A stretch of DNA of 14,695 bases, from contig CAZXVH010000123.1 in assembly GCA_964643965.1 (NCBI GenBank), positions 1 through 14,695 on the forward strand. The letters are read 5' to 3'. Position 1 is the stretch's first letter, and every line of letters begins with the position of its first letter. The position numbers and the translations under genes are program-made. Origin of the DNA: GCA-2746795 sp964643965 (lineage in GTDB: Bacteria > Chloroflexota > Anaerolineae > Promineifilales > Promineifilaceae). Shown here piece by piece: positions 1 to 6,464 of this stretch. The notes below the pieces were generated by a model. That model had not been told where the DNA came from. It did no database searches and was given only the letters and a program-made list of their open reading frames with translations.

Positions 1-96
1 AGTAGTCTGGTAGTCGGGTAGTCGAGTAGTCGGGTAGTCGGGTAGTCGGGTAGTCTGGTAGTCGAGTAGTCGGGTGGTTGGATGGTTGGGTAGTCG
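1..96. repeat. Period-8 tandem repeat, TAGTCGGG-like units
   Basis: About ten imperfect copies of an 8-base unit, TAGTCGGG with variants ending TG, AG or GG, run from the window edge to about base 83. They decay into GGTTGGAT/GGTTGGGTAGTCG. The array may extend left of the window. The same TAGTCG word recurs at 7726-7811, so this belongs to a dispersed word family. No spacers are present, so it is not a CRISPR array. It lies beyond the 3' end of the peptidase gene; function unknown. Confidence 0.85.
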
Positions 97-173
97 TCAA
101 TCGTCAATCGTCAATCCCCAATCCCCAATCCCCAATCCCCAATCCCCAATCCCCAATCCCCAATCCCCAATCG
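97..173. repeat. Period-7 tandem repeat, (CAATCGT)3 then (CCCCAAT)8, G4-prone on minus strand
   Basis: Three TCGTCAA-type units are followed by eight consecutive CCCCAAT units, up to the stop codon of the minus-strand peptidase at 174. On the minus strand this reads as eight GGGG runs separated by ATT. That is enough for two intramolecular G-quadruplexes in the strand matching the peptidase transcript's 3' end. The CAATCG word also occurs at 6370-6450 and 13521-13597. Confidence 0.9.
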
Positions 174-1457
174 TTAATCGGCACACGGTTCGCCCCAGCC
201 CTCGAGCAGCCAGCAGGCGAGGTCTTGTTCAACCCAGGCGGCGGCGTCTACCCAGGTGGCGCCTACCAGCAAATCCCAATGCAGATGGTTGCCGGTAGAG
301 AGGCCGGTTGTGCCCACTGCGCCTAAGGGGTCTCCAGGGGAAACGGCCGTTCCCACTTCCACCACTATCTCACTCAAATGGTAGTAACCGGAGTAAATAC
401 CCAGCCCGTGATCCAGGATAACCGCGCCGCCGCGCACGTAGAGCGGCTCGGCCACCACTACCACGCCGCCGGCCGGGGCAAACACCGTTGTGCCGCCATA
501 GGCGCTAAAATCGACGCCCTCATGGTAGCGGTTGTATGGTCCGCCATTAACCGAGCGGCGGGCGCCAAAGGTGGAACTGATTTCCAAATAATCGTTAATC
601 GGTTGGCTAAAAGAGGTTTGCCACAGCGGTTCTGGTGAAACCTTTGTCCAAATTTCGCGCAGGCGGGCGCGTTCGGCGTCGATGGCGGCTTGATCAATTT
701 CGGCGGCGGCCCCGGTGTAGCTGATTTCCTGGTAATCCCAGGTATTGGCGTCAACGAAGCGCCACGGTTGTACCCATAACGGCCCTCCGGCCGGTTGGAT
801 GGTGAGTTCCGGTTCGCCGCTGCCAAAAAACGCGCCCGTGCCCAGCAGACCCAGTTGAGAACGGCCGTTTTCCCCCACCACAAAAGGTATATCCGCCACT
901 GACGCTGTGACGGAAATGGGTTGGCTCACCTGGGCGCGGTAGGCCACGGCCTGCCCAGGATGCGCCACATTTTGCGATAGTTCCAGCGTCTCAAAGCCAG
1001 AAGGCAAGTCGCGGGGCGGGGTTTCACCACCGGGCAGAAAGAGGGGCTGATTAAACAGGGGGCGGTAGGGATGGGGCAGATCGTTTTGCAGGGCGATGGT
1101 CCAAGGGGAGGTGTGGTGGCGAACGGCCGTTGCCAGCAATCCGCCTTCCTCCGTGCGCAGCAGCGATCCCATTTGTTCATCAAGCGCTGGCACGACGATT
1201 TCACGGCCCATGGTGGGTTGGCGCTGCCGGTTCATGTGCGGGTTTAAGGCTTGTACATCGGCGTCATAGCGATAGGCCAGGGCTGTCCAGGTGTCGCCGG
1301 GCAAAACAGGGAGGGTGGAAACGGCCGTTTCCTGCGCCCCGGCATTATTGACGAGAGTGAGCATTCCGCTTAAAACGATGATCCACAACCAGCTTCTTTT
1401 CATACCGGGAATCTTACTTGACCTGGAGATGGCTGCCAAACGGCCGTTTCCCTTCAT
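174..1457 (-). CDS. Secreted LysM domain / M23 (LytM-type) metallopeptidase
   Basis: This is probably an exported peptidoglycan endopeptidase. A hydrophobic segment (about residues 22-38, ending NAGAQ) looks like a signal peptide. A LysM-like wall-binding repeat follows at about 50-91 (VLPGDTWTALAYRYD). Residues 92-290 are an extended region without a recognised motif. The M23 domain spans about 297-410 and keeps the zinc and catalytic residues: H312 and D316 in HEGVDF, H360 in GYYHLS, and H391/H393 in NHLHWDL, so it is predicted active. The start at 1457 has a good AAGGA six bases upstream but gives a long n-region. An internal ATG at 1403 (MKRSWLW) gives a textbook signal peptide but has no Shine-Dalgarno. 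The gene diverges from glyQS. Four or five copies of AACGGCCGTT fall inside it, depending on the start chosen. Its stop lies next to the G4-prone repeat. Confidence 0.9.
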   Translation of the reverse strand: MKGNGRLAAISRSSKIPGMKRSWLWIIVLSGMLTLVNNAGAQETAVSTLPVLPGDTWTALAYRYDADVQALNPHMNRQRQPTMGREIVVPALDEQMGSLLRTEEGGLLATAVRHHTSPWTIALQNDLPHPYRPLFNQPLFLPGGETPPRDLPSGFETLELSQNVAHPGQAVAYRAQVSQPISVTASVADIPFVVGENGRSQLGLLGTGAFFGSGEPELTIQPAGGPLWVQPWRFVDANTWDYQEISYTGAAAEIDQAAIDAERARLREIWTKVSPEPLWQTSFSQPINDYLEISSTFGARRSVNGGPYNRYHEGVDFSAYGGTTVFAPAGGVVVVAEPLYVRGGAVILDHGLGIYSGYYHLSEIVVEVGTAVSPGDPLGAVGTTGLSTGNHLHWDLLVGATWVDAAAWVEQDLACWLLEGWGEPCAD

Positions 1458-1478
1458 ACCTCATCCTTCATGCTTTCC

Positions 1479-1506
1479 TTGACATCCCACCCCATATCCA
1501 TAAAAT
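1479..1506 (+). promoter_or_regulatory. Sigma70-like promoter of glyQS
   Basis: TTGACA at 1479-1484, a 16-base spacer, then TAAAAT at 1501-1506. This matches the consensus -35 exactly and the -10 at five of six positions. It would start transcription near 1513 and leave a leader of about 48 bases before glyQS. It sits in the 103-base divergent spacer between the peptidase and glyQS. No regulator site is evident. Confidence 0.55.
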
Positions 1507-1560
1507 TACCCACCTTACCTGCAACTCTGCAAACAATCATCTCAGGAGCAACGCCTTACC

Positions 1561-2955
1561 ATGACCCAAACCACCTTAGAAACCATCACCGCCCTCGCCA
1601 AACGACGCGGCTTTGTCTACCCCACCTCTGAAATATACGGCGGACTCGCCAGTTCCTACGATTACGGTCCGCTCGGCGCTGAACTGCTGCGCAACATCCG
1701 TGACCTGTGGTGGCGTGAGATGATCAGCAAACGCCCCGACATGGTTGGCCTCGATTCCCAAATTTTGCTGCACCCTGAAACCTGGGTCGCCTCCGGCCAT
1801 GTCGCCTCCTTCACCGATCCGCTGGTGGAAGACAAAGAGACCCACAAACGTTACCGCGCCGACCACCTCATTGAGATGTGGTTGGCGGCCAATACCGGCG
1901 TCGATGCGGCCGTGGTCGAAGAGCTTACCCTTGAGGAAATGGGCGACTTCATGGAGCGCAACAATGTCCTCAGCCCCGAAGGCAATCCCGTCTCCAAGCC
2001 AAAAGCGTTCAACATTTTGTTTGAATCCGCCATTGGCGCCGTCGAAGGGGAAAAATCGAAAGTATATTTGCGCGGCGAGACCGCTCAGGGCATCTTCTCA
2101 AACTTCCGCCAGATTGTAGACTCCAGCCGGGTGCGTTTACCCTTTGGCGTGGGGCAGATTGGCAAGAGCTTCCGCAACGAAATCACCACCGGGCAGTTCA
2201 TCTTCCGCACCCTGGAGTTTGAACAGGCGGAAATCGAATATTTCTTCGACCCGGAAGCAACCGAGTGGGAACCGATCTTCAAAGAGTGGCAGGAAGCCAT
2301 GTGGAAATTTGTGACGAAGACGCTGGGCGTTAACGAGGGAAACTTGCGTTGGCGCCGTCATTCTGATAAAGAACGCAGCTTCTACAGCAAAGAGACTTAC
2401 GACCTCGATTACCAGTTCCCCTTTGGCTTCCAGGAATTATGGGGTATCGCTTACCGCACCGATTACGACATGCAAGCCCACCTCCAGCACTCCGGGCGCA
2501 AGTTGGAATATATCGACTCCCAGCAAGGGGGCAAACGGATCGTGCCTCACGTCATTGAACCGGCGTTGGGCATCAACCGCGTCTTCCTGATGCTGCTGTG
2601 TGATGCGTATTGGGAAGATGAGGAGAATCAGCGCACGGTGCTGCGGTTTAAACCCAGCATTGCGCCCTACAAAGTGGCGGTTTTCCCGCTGCTCAAAAAT
2701 AAGCCAGAACTGGTGGAGAAAGCTCGTGGTATTTTCAACGAGCTACTGGATCACATGACTGTCACCTGGGATGATCGGGGCAATATCGGCAAACGCTACT
2801 ATTACCAGGACGAAATCGGCACCCCTTTCTGCGTCACCGTTGATTTTGACTCGCTGGAAGATGATACCGTGACGGTGCGTGACCGTGATTCGGCGATGCA
2901 GGAGCGGATATCGGTCGGCGAATTGTTGGCTTATCTGCAAGAGCGGATTCGTTAG
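1561..2955 (+). CDS. glyQS: Glycyl-tRNA synthetase, single-chain (alpha2) class II type
   Basis: It charges tRNA-Gly with glycine using ATP in the cytoplasm. The 464 residues match the single-chain homodimeric form, not the split GlyQ/GlyS alpha2-beta2 form. The N-terminus has the family motif RGFVYPTSEIYGG. E173-TAQG lies in the glycine/ATP pocket. Class II motif 2 is SFRNEI (R205, E207), and motif 3 is E333-PALGINR340. An anticodon-binding domain follows from about residue 363 (SIAPYKVAVFPLL) to the end. The ATG is preceded by AGGAG at 1544-1548, a long 12-base spacing. The gene is intact and has no copy of AACGGCCGTT. Only about 25-30 bases after its stop lies the broken end of a convergent dehydrogenase gene, and no terminator is visible between them. 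Confidence 0.97.
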   Translation: MTQTTLETITALAKRRGFVYPTSEIYGGLASSYDYGPLGAELLRNIRDLWWREMISKRPDMVGLDSQILLHPETWVASGHVASFTDPLVEDKETHKRYRADHLIEMWLAANTGVDAAVVEELTLEEMGDFMERNNVLSPEGNPVSKPKAFNILFESAIGAVEGEKSKVYLRGETAQGIFSNFRQIVDSSRVRLPFGVGQIGKSFRNEITTGQFIFRTLEFEQAEIEYFFDPEATEWEPIFKEWQEAMWKFVTKTLGVNEGNLRWRRHSDKERSFYSKETYDLDYQFPFGFQELWGIAYRTDYDMQAHLQHSGRKLEYIDSQQGGKRIVPHVIEPALGINRVFLMLLCDAYWEDEENQRTVLRFKPSIAPYKVAVFPLLKNKPELVEKARGIFNELLDHMTVTWDDRGNIGKRYYYQDEIGTPFCVTVDFDSLEDDTVTVRDRDSAMQERISVGELLAYLQERIR

Positions 2956-3459
2956 TTTTTGAGACAGGAAGATTATTACAAAGATATTGAGGCTGCCTTT
3001 TGCCGCGCCATAGGTGTAGTTGTGCGGCCGTCCCCGGTCGCCAGCCACTGAGGTGATGACGCCAATTTTGCCAGCGCCTTGCCGTTCCATCTGCGCAGAG
3101 AGCGGGATGAGTTGGGCGATGACACTGAGTTGATTGATGGCAAAGGTTTTTTGAGCCACACTGTAATCATGTTCGCTTTCAAGTTGGTTGAGCAAATCAC
3201 CATGGGCAAATAGGGCGATGTCGATACCACCTAATGCTTCGCTGGCTTTGGCGATGGCTGTGGGCGCAAGGTCTGTATCGGTGAAGTCGTAGCAATAACT
3301 GCCCGCGAAAGATTCGCCGAGTGATTCAGCGACTTTCGCCATTTTTTCCGGGTTACGCGCCAGGCAAAAAATGCGAGCATATTGTTGGGCAAATCGTTGG
3401 GCGACGGCTTGCGCCACGCCCGAGGTGGCGCCGACGATGAGGATGCGTTTAGAGGTCAT
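2743..3459 (-). CDS. Short-chain dehydrogenase (SDR), C-terminally truncated, probable pseudogene
   Basis: The N-terminal two thirds are a classical SDR. It has a Rossmann glycine-rich loop (LIVGATSGVAQAV, residues 8-20), an AHG segment at about 85-87 in place of NNAG, the catalytic serine S137 (ITSVAGDRG), and YGAAK with Y150 and K154. The SVAGDRGR...YGAAKGSL stretch resembles DprE2-like sugar-epimerising SDRs; substrate unknown. Recognisable homology stops at residue 160 (GSLNIF, near base 2980). The remaining 78 codons are readthrough, mostly antisense to the end of glyQS, so the usual C-terminal 70-90 residues (substrate loop, dimer interface) are missing. The start at 3459 was chosen for its GGAG with good spacing; an upstream ATG at 3537 lacks family similarity. 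This may be a genuine deletion or a chimeric assembly join; loss of function is likely. Confidence 0.8.
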   Translation of the reverse strand: MTSKRILIVGATSGVAQAVAQRFAQQYARIFCLARNPEKMAKVAESLGESFAGSYCYDFTDTDLAPTAIAKASEALGGIDIALFAHGDLLNQLESEHDYSVAQKTFAINQLSVIAQLIPLSAQMERQGAGKIGVITSVAGDRGRPHNYTYGAAKGSLNIFVIIFLSQKLTNPLLQISQQFADRYPLLHRRITVTHRHGIIFQRVKINGDAERGADFVLVIVAFADIAPIIPGDSHVIQ

Positions 3460-3483
3460 AGTTTCTCCATGATGAGGGTGATG

Positions 3484-3493
3484 AACGGCCGTT
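3484..3493. repeat. Intergenic copy of the dispersed palindrome AACGGCCGTT
   Basis: One of 15 perfect copies in the window, starting at 342, 860, 1122, 1320, 1439, 3484, 3847, 4204, 5702, 6926, 11399, 11821, 12709, 13640 and 14157. This is the only clearly intergenic copy. Most copies extend as GAAACGGCCGTTTCC-like palindromes. It resembles in principle the highly iterated palindromes of cyanobacteria; function unknown. Confidence 0.9.
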
Positions 3494-3580
3494 TCCCTCA
3501 ACCATACCAACAAACCAATCACTTTCCCACCCCTCATTCCCGAAGCAAAAAACCGCCTTCAGCGAAAATTCGCTCATCCA

Positions 3581-3609
3581 TTGACACTCATGACGCACTG
3601 TGTTATAAA
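3581..3609 (+). promoter_or_regulatory. Near-consensus sigma70-type promoter upstream of folK
   Basis: TTGACA at 3581-3586, a 17-base spacer, then TATAAA at 3604-3609. This is the best promoter match in the window. It points toward folK, about 135 bases downstream of the predicted start near 3616. Two operator-like sites overlap or follow it, suggesting repression. It could originally have served a gene now lost between here and folK. Confidence 0.6.
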
Positions 3610-3634
3610 TACTACATAATGATGCACTGCGTCA
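3591..3634. promoter_or_regulatory. Twin operator-like sites TGAYGCACTGYGTYA
   Basis: Two related 15-base sites lie 29 bases apart start to start. Site 1, TGACGCACTGTGTTA, is at 3591-3605; site 2, TGATGCACTGCGTCA, is at 3620-3634. They agree at 12 of 15 positions. Site 2 is an imperfect palindrome (TGATGCA-C-TGCGTCA), and TGACGCA of site 1 also mirrors TGCGTCA of site 2. Site 1 covers the spacer and the -10 of the promoter; site 2 lies at the expected transcription start. This is the geometry of a repressor operator, for example of a TetR- or GntR-type dimer. No regulator gene is present in the window. Confidence 0.5.
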
Positions 3635-3660
3635 TTTCAGGTAAAATTATCAAGAGGTAG

Positions 3661-3740
3661 GTCAGTAAGCAGTGGGCGGTAAACAGGGAACAGTAAGCGA
3701 ATTTTCAACTGTAAACTGTTCACTGTAAACTGTTCACTGA
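3661..3740. repeat. ACTGTAAACTGTTC tandem and inverted word repeat
   Basis: A perfect 14-base tandem duplication (ACTGTAAACTGTTC at 3708-3721 and 3722-3735) is followed by a partial third copy. Upstream, related words in the opposite sense (GTAAACAG, GAACAGT at 3688-3694) can pair with ACTGTTC, so the RNA could form alternative hairpins. It ends about 10 bases before the folK start, close to its ribosome-binding site. It is a third word family besides TAGTCG and CAATCG. Confidence 0.75.
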
Positions 3741-3751
3741 ATGCAGGAAAG

Positions 3752-4258
3752 ATGAGCCACATATACTTAAGTTTAGGCACAAATCTGGGTGATCGCCCGG
3801 CAAACTTACAGCAAGCCTTATCGGCTCTCACACGGCGCGTTACGATAACGGCCGTTTCCAACGTCTATGAAACCGAACCGTGGGGCGTCGCTGACCAGCC
3901 TGCCTTCTTGAATATATGTGTGGCGGGCAAAACAACGCTCTTGCCCCATGAGTTGCTCGATTTTTGTAAAGCGATTGAAGCGGAAGTCGGCCGTACCCCT
4001 TCCTTTAAATGGGGGCCACGTCTCATCGACATCGACATCCTGTTCTACGATGACATGATCATGAAGGACGACACCCTGGCTATCCCCCACCCCTTCGTCG
4101 ATGAACGCGCCTTTGTCCTGGCGCCCCTGGCAGACATCGCGCCCGAATTGGAGCATCCGCAAACGAATGAATCGGTGGTGCAAATGTTGACGGCGGTGTA
4201 TACAACGGCCGTTTACCTGCTGCCCAATCAACCCACTTTTATGGGCATTACTGCTTAA
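3752..4258 (+). CDS. folK: 2-amino-4-hydroxy-6-hydroxymethyldihydropteridine pyrophosphokinase
   Basis: It transfers pyrophosphate from ATP to 6-hydroxymethyl-7,8-dihydropterin, the step just before dihydropteroate synthase in folate synthesis. The 168 residues match the usual single-domain HPPK length. Visible motifs are the N-terminal LSLGTNLGDRPANL, the VYETEPWG pterin-binding strand with FLN, and the HPPK signature K86-WGPRLIDIDIL, whose R90, D93 and D95 include the magnesium-binding aspartates. PHPFVDERAFVLAPLADI follows. The ATG has AGGAAAG just upstream. It lies 97 bases before folP, consistent with one folate transcription unit. An AACGGCCGTT occurs twice in frame as Thr-Ala-Val. The strong promoter at 3581 with operator-like sites lies upstream, beyond the word repeat. 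Confidence 0.96.
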   Translation: MSHIYLSLGTNLGDRPANLQQALSALTRRVTITAVSNVYETEPWGVADQPAFLNICVAGKTTLLPHELLDFCKAIEAEVGRTPSFKWGPRLIDIDILFYDDMIMKDDTLAIPHPFVDERAFVLAPLADIAPELEHPQTNESVVQMLTAVYTTAVYLLPNQPTFMGITA

Positions 4259-4262
4259 AAAA

Positions 4263-4337
4263 AGAACCGCAGAGAACACAGAAGACGCGGAGAAAAAGAG
4301 GAAACCACTGCGCTTTCCGCGCCCGCTGTGGTTAAAA
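4263..4337. repeat. Intergenic inverted repeat between folK and folP
   Basis: AACCACtGCG (4303-4312) pairs with CGCtGTGGTT (4324-4333), 9 of 10 positions, around an 11-base loop. The preceding AACCGCAGAG-type arm (from 4265) also resembles the complement of the 3' arm, giving an alternative longer fold. ACCGCAGAGAACACAG-like elements recur between genes of environmental bacteria as I recall. There is no U-tract after the stem, so it is not an intrinsic terminator. GAGGG for folP follows directly. Confidence 0.55.
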
Positions 4338-4355
4338 AATGAGGGATTACCATTG

Positions 4356-5219
4356 ATGGCAACGCCGCCAACCGGATTCAAGTGGGGAGACCACACCTAT
4401 ATCATGGGTATTCTCAACGTCACCCCAGACAGCTTTTCTGGGGATGGCGTCATCACAAAGCAAGAAGATGTGATTGCCAGGGCTGTGGCTCAAGCCAAAC
4501 AATTTGTGGCCGACGGCGCCGACATCATCGACATTGGCGGCGAAAGCACCCGTCCGGGCAGTACGCCGGTAGACGCAGCGGAAGAAATGGGGCGGGTGAT
4601 ACCGGTGATTAAAGCCGTGCGCCAGTCGGTAGACATCCCCATTTCCATTGACAGCTACCGCGCTTCCGTAGCCGAAGCAGCGCTAGAAGCAGGCGCCGAC
4701 TGGCTCAACGATATCTGGGGATTACGCATGGATGCTGACATGGCAATCCTGGCTGCACAAGCCAACTGCCCCCTCGTCCTCATGCACAATCGCAGCAAAC
4801 CCAAAGATGCCGTGCAAGAGGAAAAACTGGGCGGACGCTTCGTCGGCGTCAACTATGACAATCTCATCGCTGACATCAAACGTGAATTACAAGAAAGCGT
4901 GGAGATTGCTCTCAAAGCAGGGGTGCGCGAAGCCCAAATTATCCTTGATCCCGGCATTGGCTTTGGCAAAACCGTTGCGCAGAACTTGCAACTGCTCAAC
5001 CAAATCGATCAGTTCAAACCGATGGGATTTCCCATCTTAATTGGTCCGTCACGCAAATCGTTTATTGGGTATACGCTCGATTTGTCGCCCGACCAGCGCA
5101 TAGAAGGCACGGCGGCGGCAGTCGCTATTGGCATTGCGCGGGGCGCTGACATTGTGCGCGTCCACGACGTGCAAGCGATGGCCCGAGTCGCCCGCATGAC
5201 GGATGCAATTGTTAGGTAA
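4356..5219 (+). CDS. folP: Dihydropteroate synthase
   Basis: It condenses hydroxymethyldihydropterin pyrophosphate (the FolK product) with p-aminobenzoate to give 7,8-dihydropteroate; it is the sulfonamide target. The 287 residues form a complete TIM-barrel pterin-binding enzyme. Both family signatures are present: ILNVTPDSFSGDG (residues 19-31) and DGADIIDIGGESTRPG (53-68). SIDSYRASVAEAAL, NDIWG, MHNRSK, LDPGIGFGKT and the pterin/sulfonamide-site GPSRKSFIG (230-238) follow in order. The ATG at 4356 lies 10 bases after GAGGG. An in-frame TTG one codon earlier (4353) has spacing 7 and is an equally possible start. It follows folK, and only 60 bases separate it from the acyl-CoA dehydrogenase, so co-transcription into the fatty-acid genes is possible. 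Confidence 0.97.
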   Translation: MATPPTGFKWGDHTYIMGILNVTPDSFSGDGVITKQEDVIARAVAQAKQFVADGADIIDIGGESTRPGSTPVDAAEEMGRVIPVIKAVRQSVDIPISIDSYRASVAEAALEAGADWLNDIWGLRMDADMAILAAQANCPLVLMHNRSKPKDAVQEEKLGGRFVGVNYDNLIADIKRELQESVEIALKAGVREAQIILDPGIGFGKTVAQNLQLLNQIDQFKPMGFPILIGPSRKSFIGYTLDLSPDQRIEGTAAAVAIGIARGADIVRVHDVQAMARVARMTDAIVR

Positions 5220-5279
5220 TTTATTACAAATTGTATTAAAAAATTTTCGCCTCTGGCTTGCCCAGAATAGGAGCTGCAC

Positions 5280-6371
5280 ATGATCAATTTTGAACTAGAC
5301 CAGGAACAGAAGATGCTGACCGATGCTATCGGCCGTTTGGCGCAAGAGCGCATACGGAAGGTGTTTCGGGAGGCAGACGAAGCGGGTGAACTGCCCGCCG
5401 ACGTAGTAGAAGCAGGGTGGGAAATGGGTGTGCTGCCCACCAGCATCCCCGAGGAATATGGTGGGTTTGGCGACTATTCCGTGATAACGGGGGCGTTGGC
5501 GACTGAAGCCTTTGCTTACGGCGATTTAGCCACGACCCTTGCCATCATGACGCCCAATTTGGTGGCTGTGCCCCTGATGTTGGCCGGCACGGAAGCGCAG
5601 AAGGAGGCTCATTTGCCCCTGTTCTGCGAAGAAAGCCTGCCCCAGGTGACGGCCGCCCTCACCGAGCCAGTGATCCAGTTTGACCCCCGGAAGTTAAAGA
5701 CAACGGCCGTTCTCGATGGCGAAGATTATCTGTTAAATGGCATAAAAAGCTTCGTCCCGCTGGCCGCAGACGCCGAAACCTTCCTCATTTACGCCAATGA
5801 AGATGGCGTTACCCAAGCCTTCTTCGTGCCTGCCGACGCCGAAGGCTTTGAAGTGCTGAAACGGGAAAAGCTGATGGGGGTACACGCCTTGCCCACCTTC
5901 CAAGTGAAATTGGACAATGTGCGCGTCTCGGCCGTGAATAAATTAGGCGGCAACGAAGGTATCGACTTCGGCCTGATTCTCAACCACAGCCGCGTGGCGC
6001 TCGGTGCAGCGGCCGTGGGCATGGCCAAAGGCGCCCTCGACTACGCCATCGACTACACCAAACAGCGGGTGCAGTTTGGCGAACCGGTGGCCCATCGCCA
6101 AAGCATCGCTTTTATGCTGGCGGAAATGGCCATGGACATCGACAGCGCCCGCTTGCTGGTATGGGAAGCGGCGTGGCAGTTGGATCAGGGCAACGACGCC
6201 ACCCAGGCGGCCGCTGTCATGAAATATTACATCGACGACATGGCGCTGACGGTGTGTGACCGCGCCCTGCAAGCCCTGGGCGGCTACGGCTACATCCGCG
6301 AATATCCAGTTGAGCTATGGTTGCGTAATGCGCGGGCGTTTGCCAGCTTCGACGGCATGGCAATTGTTTGA
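5280..6371 (+). CDS. Acyl-CoA dehydrogenase family protein, probable non-catalytic partner subunit
   Basis: An acyl-CoA dehydrogenase fold over its whole length (363 residues): N-terminal helical domain, middle beta domain (TTAVLDGEDYLLNGIKSFV) and C-terminal four-helix domain (QRVQFGEPVAHRQSIAFMLAEM...ALQALGGYGYIREYPVELWLRNAR). Two hallmarks are altered. The flavin loop normally reading TEPGAGSD is T128-EPVIQFDP. The catalytic base normally in YEGT is replaced by Asp in F-D358-G, and the protein ends five residues later, so the final helix is missing. It has AGGAG before its ATG and is followed 93 bases later by a canonical acyl-CoA dehydrogenase. By analogy with mycobacterial FadE26-FadE27 and FadE28-FadE29 heterotetramers, it may be the subunit lacking the catalytic glutamate. 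It could instead be a divergent stand-alone enzyme using Asp. Confidence 0.88.
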   Translation: MINFELDQEQKMLTDAIGRLAQERIRKVFREADEAGELPADVVEAGWEMGVLPTSIPEEYGGFGDYSVITGALATEAFAYGDLATTLAIMTPNLVAVPLMLAGTEAQKEAHLPLFCEESLPQVTAALTEPVIQFDPRKLKTTAVLDGEDYLLNGIKSFVPLAADAETFLIYANEDGVTQAFFVPADAEGFEVLKREKLMGVHALPTFQVKLDNVRVSAVNKLGGNEGIDFGLILNHSRVALGAAAVGMAKGALDYAIDYTKQRVQFGEPVAHRQSIAFMLAEMAMDIDSARLLVWEAAWQLDQGNDATQAAAVMKYYIDDMALTVCDRALQALGGYGYIREYPVELWLRNARAFASFDGMAIV

Positions 6372-6450
6372 TTTACGATTGTTGATTAACGATTTTCGAT
6401 TGCCTATGAGCGACCGAATCGTCAATCCAAAATCGTCAATCGTTAATTGC
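6370..6450. repeat. CAATCG/GATTAACG word repeat forming a hairpin between the acyl-CoA dehydrogenases
   Basis: GATTAACGATTTTCGATTG (6384-6402) is complementary at 17 of 19 positions to CAATCCAAAATCGTCAATC (6423-6441), with a loop of about 20 bases. The flanks repeat the same words. The right arm ends a few bases before AAATGGAGAATAAAATG, the ribosome-binding site and start of the next gene. It belongs to the same word family as 97-117 and 13521-13597. No U-tract follows, so it is not a standard terminator. Confidence 0.8.
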
Positions 6451-6464
6451 AAATGGAGAATAAA

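Noticed and set aside
1..173. CRISPR array
   Set aside because: The units are 7-8 bases long and head to tail, with no spacers of 25-45 bases and no cas genes.
3623..3660. Twelve-codon leader peptide frame (ATG at 3623)
   Set aside because: No Shine-Dalgarno and no recognisable attenuator; the ATG lies inside the operator-like site.
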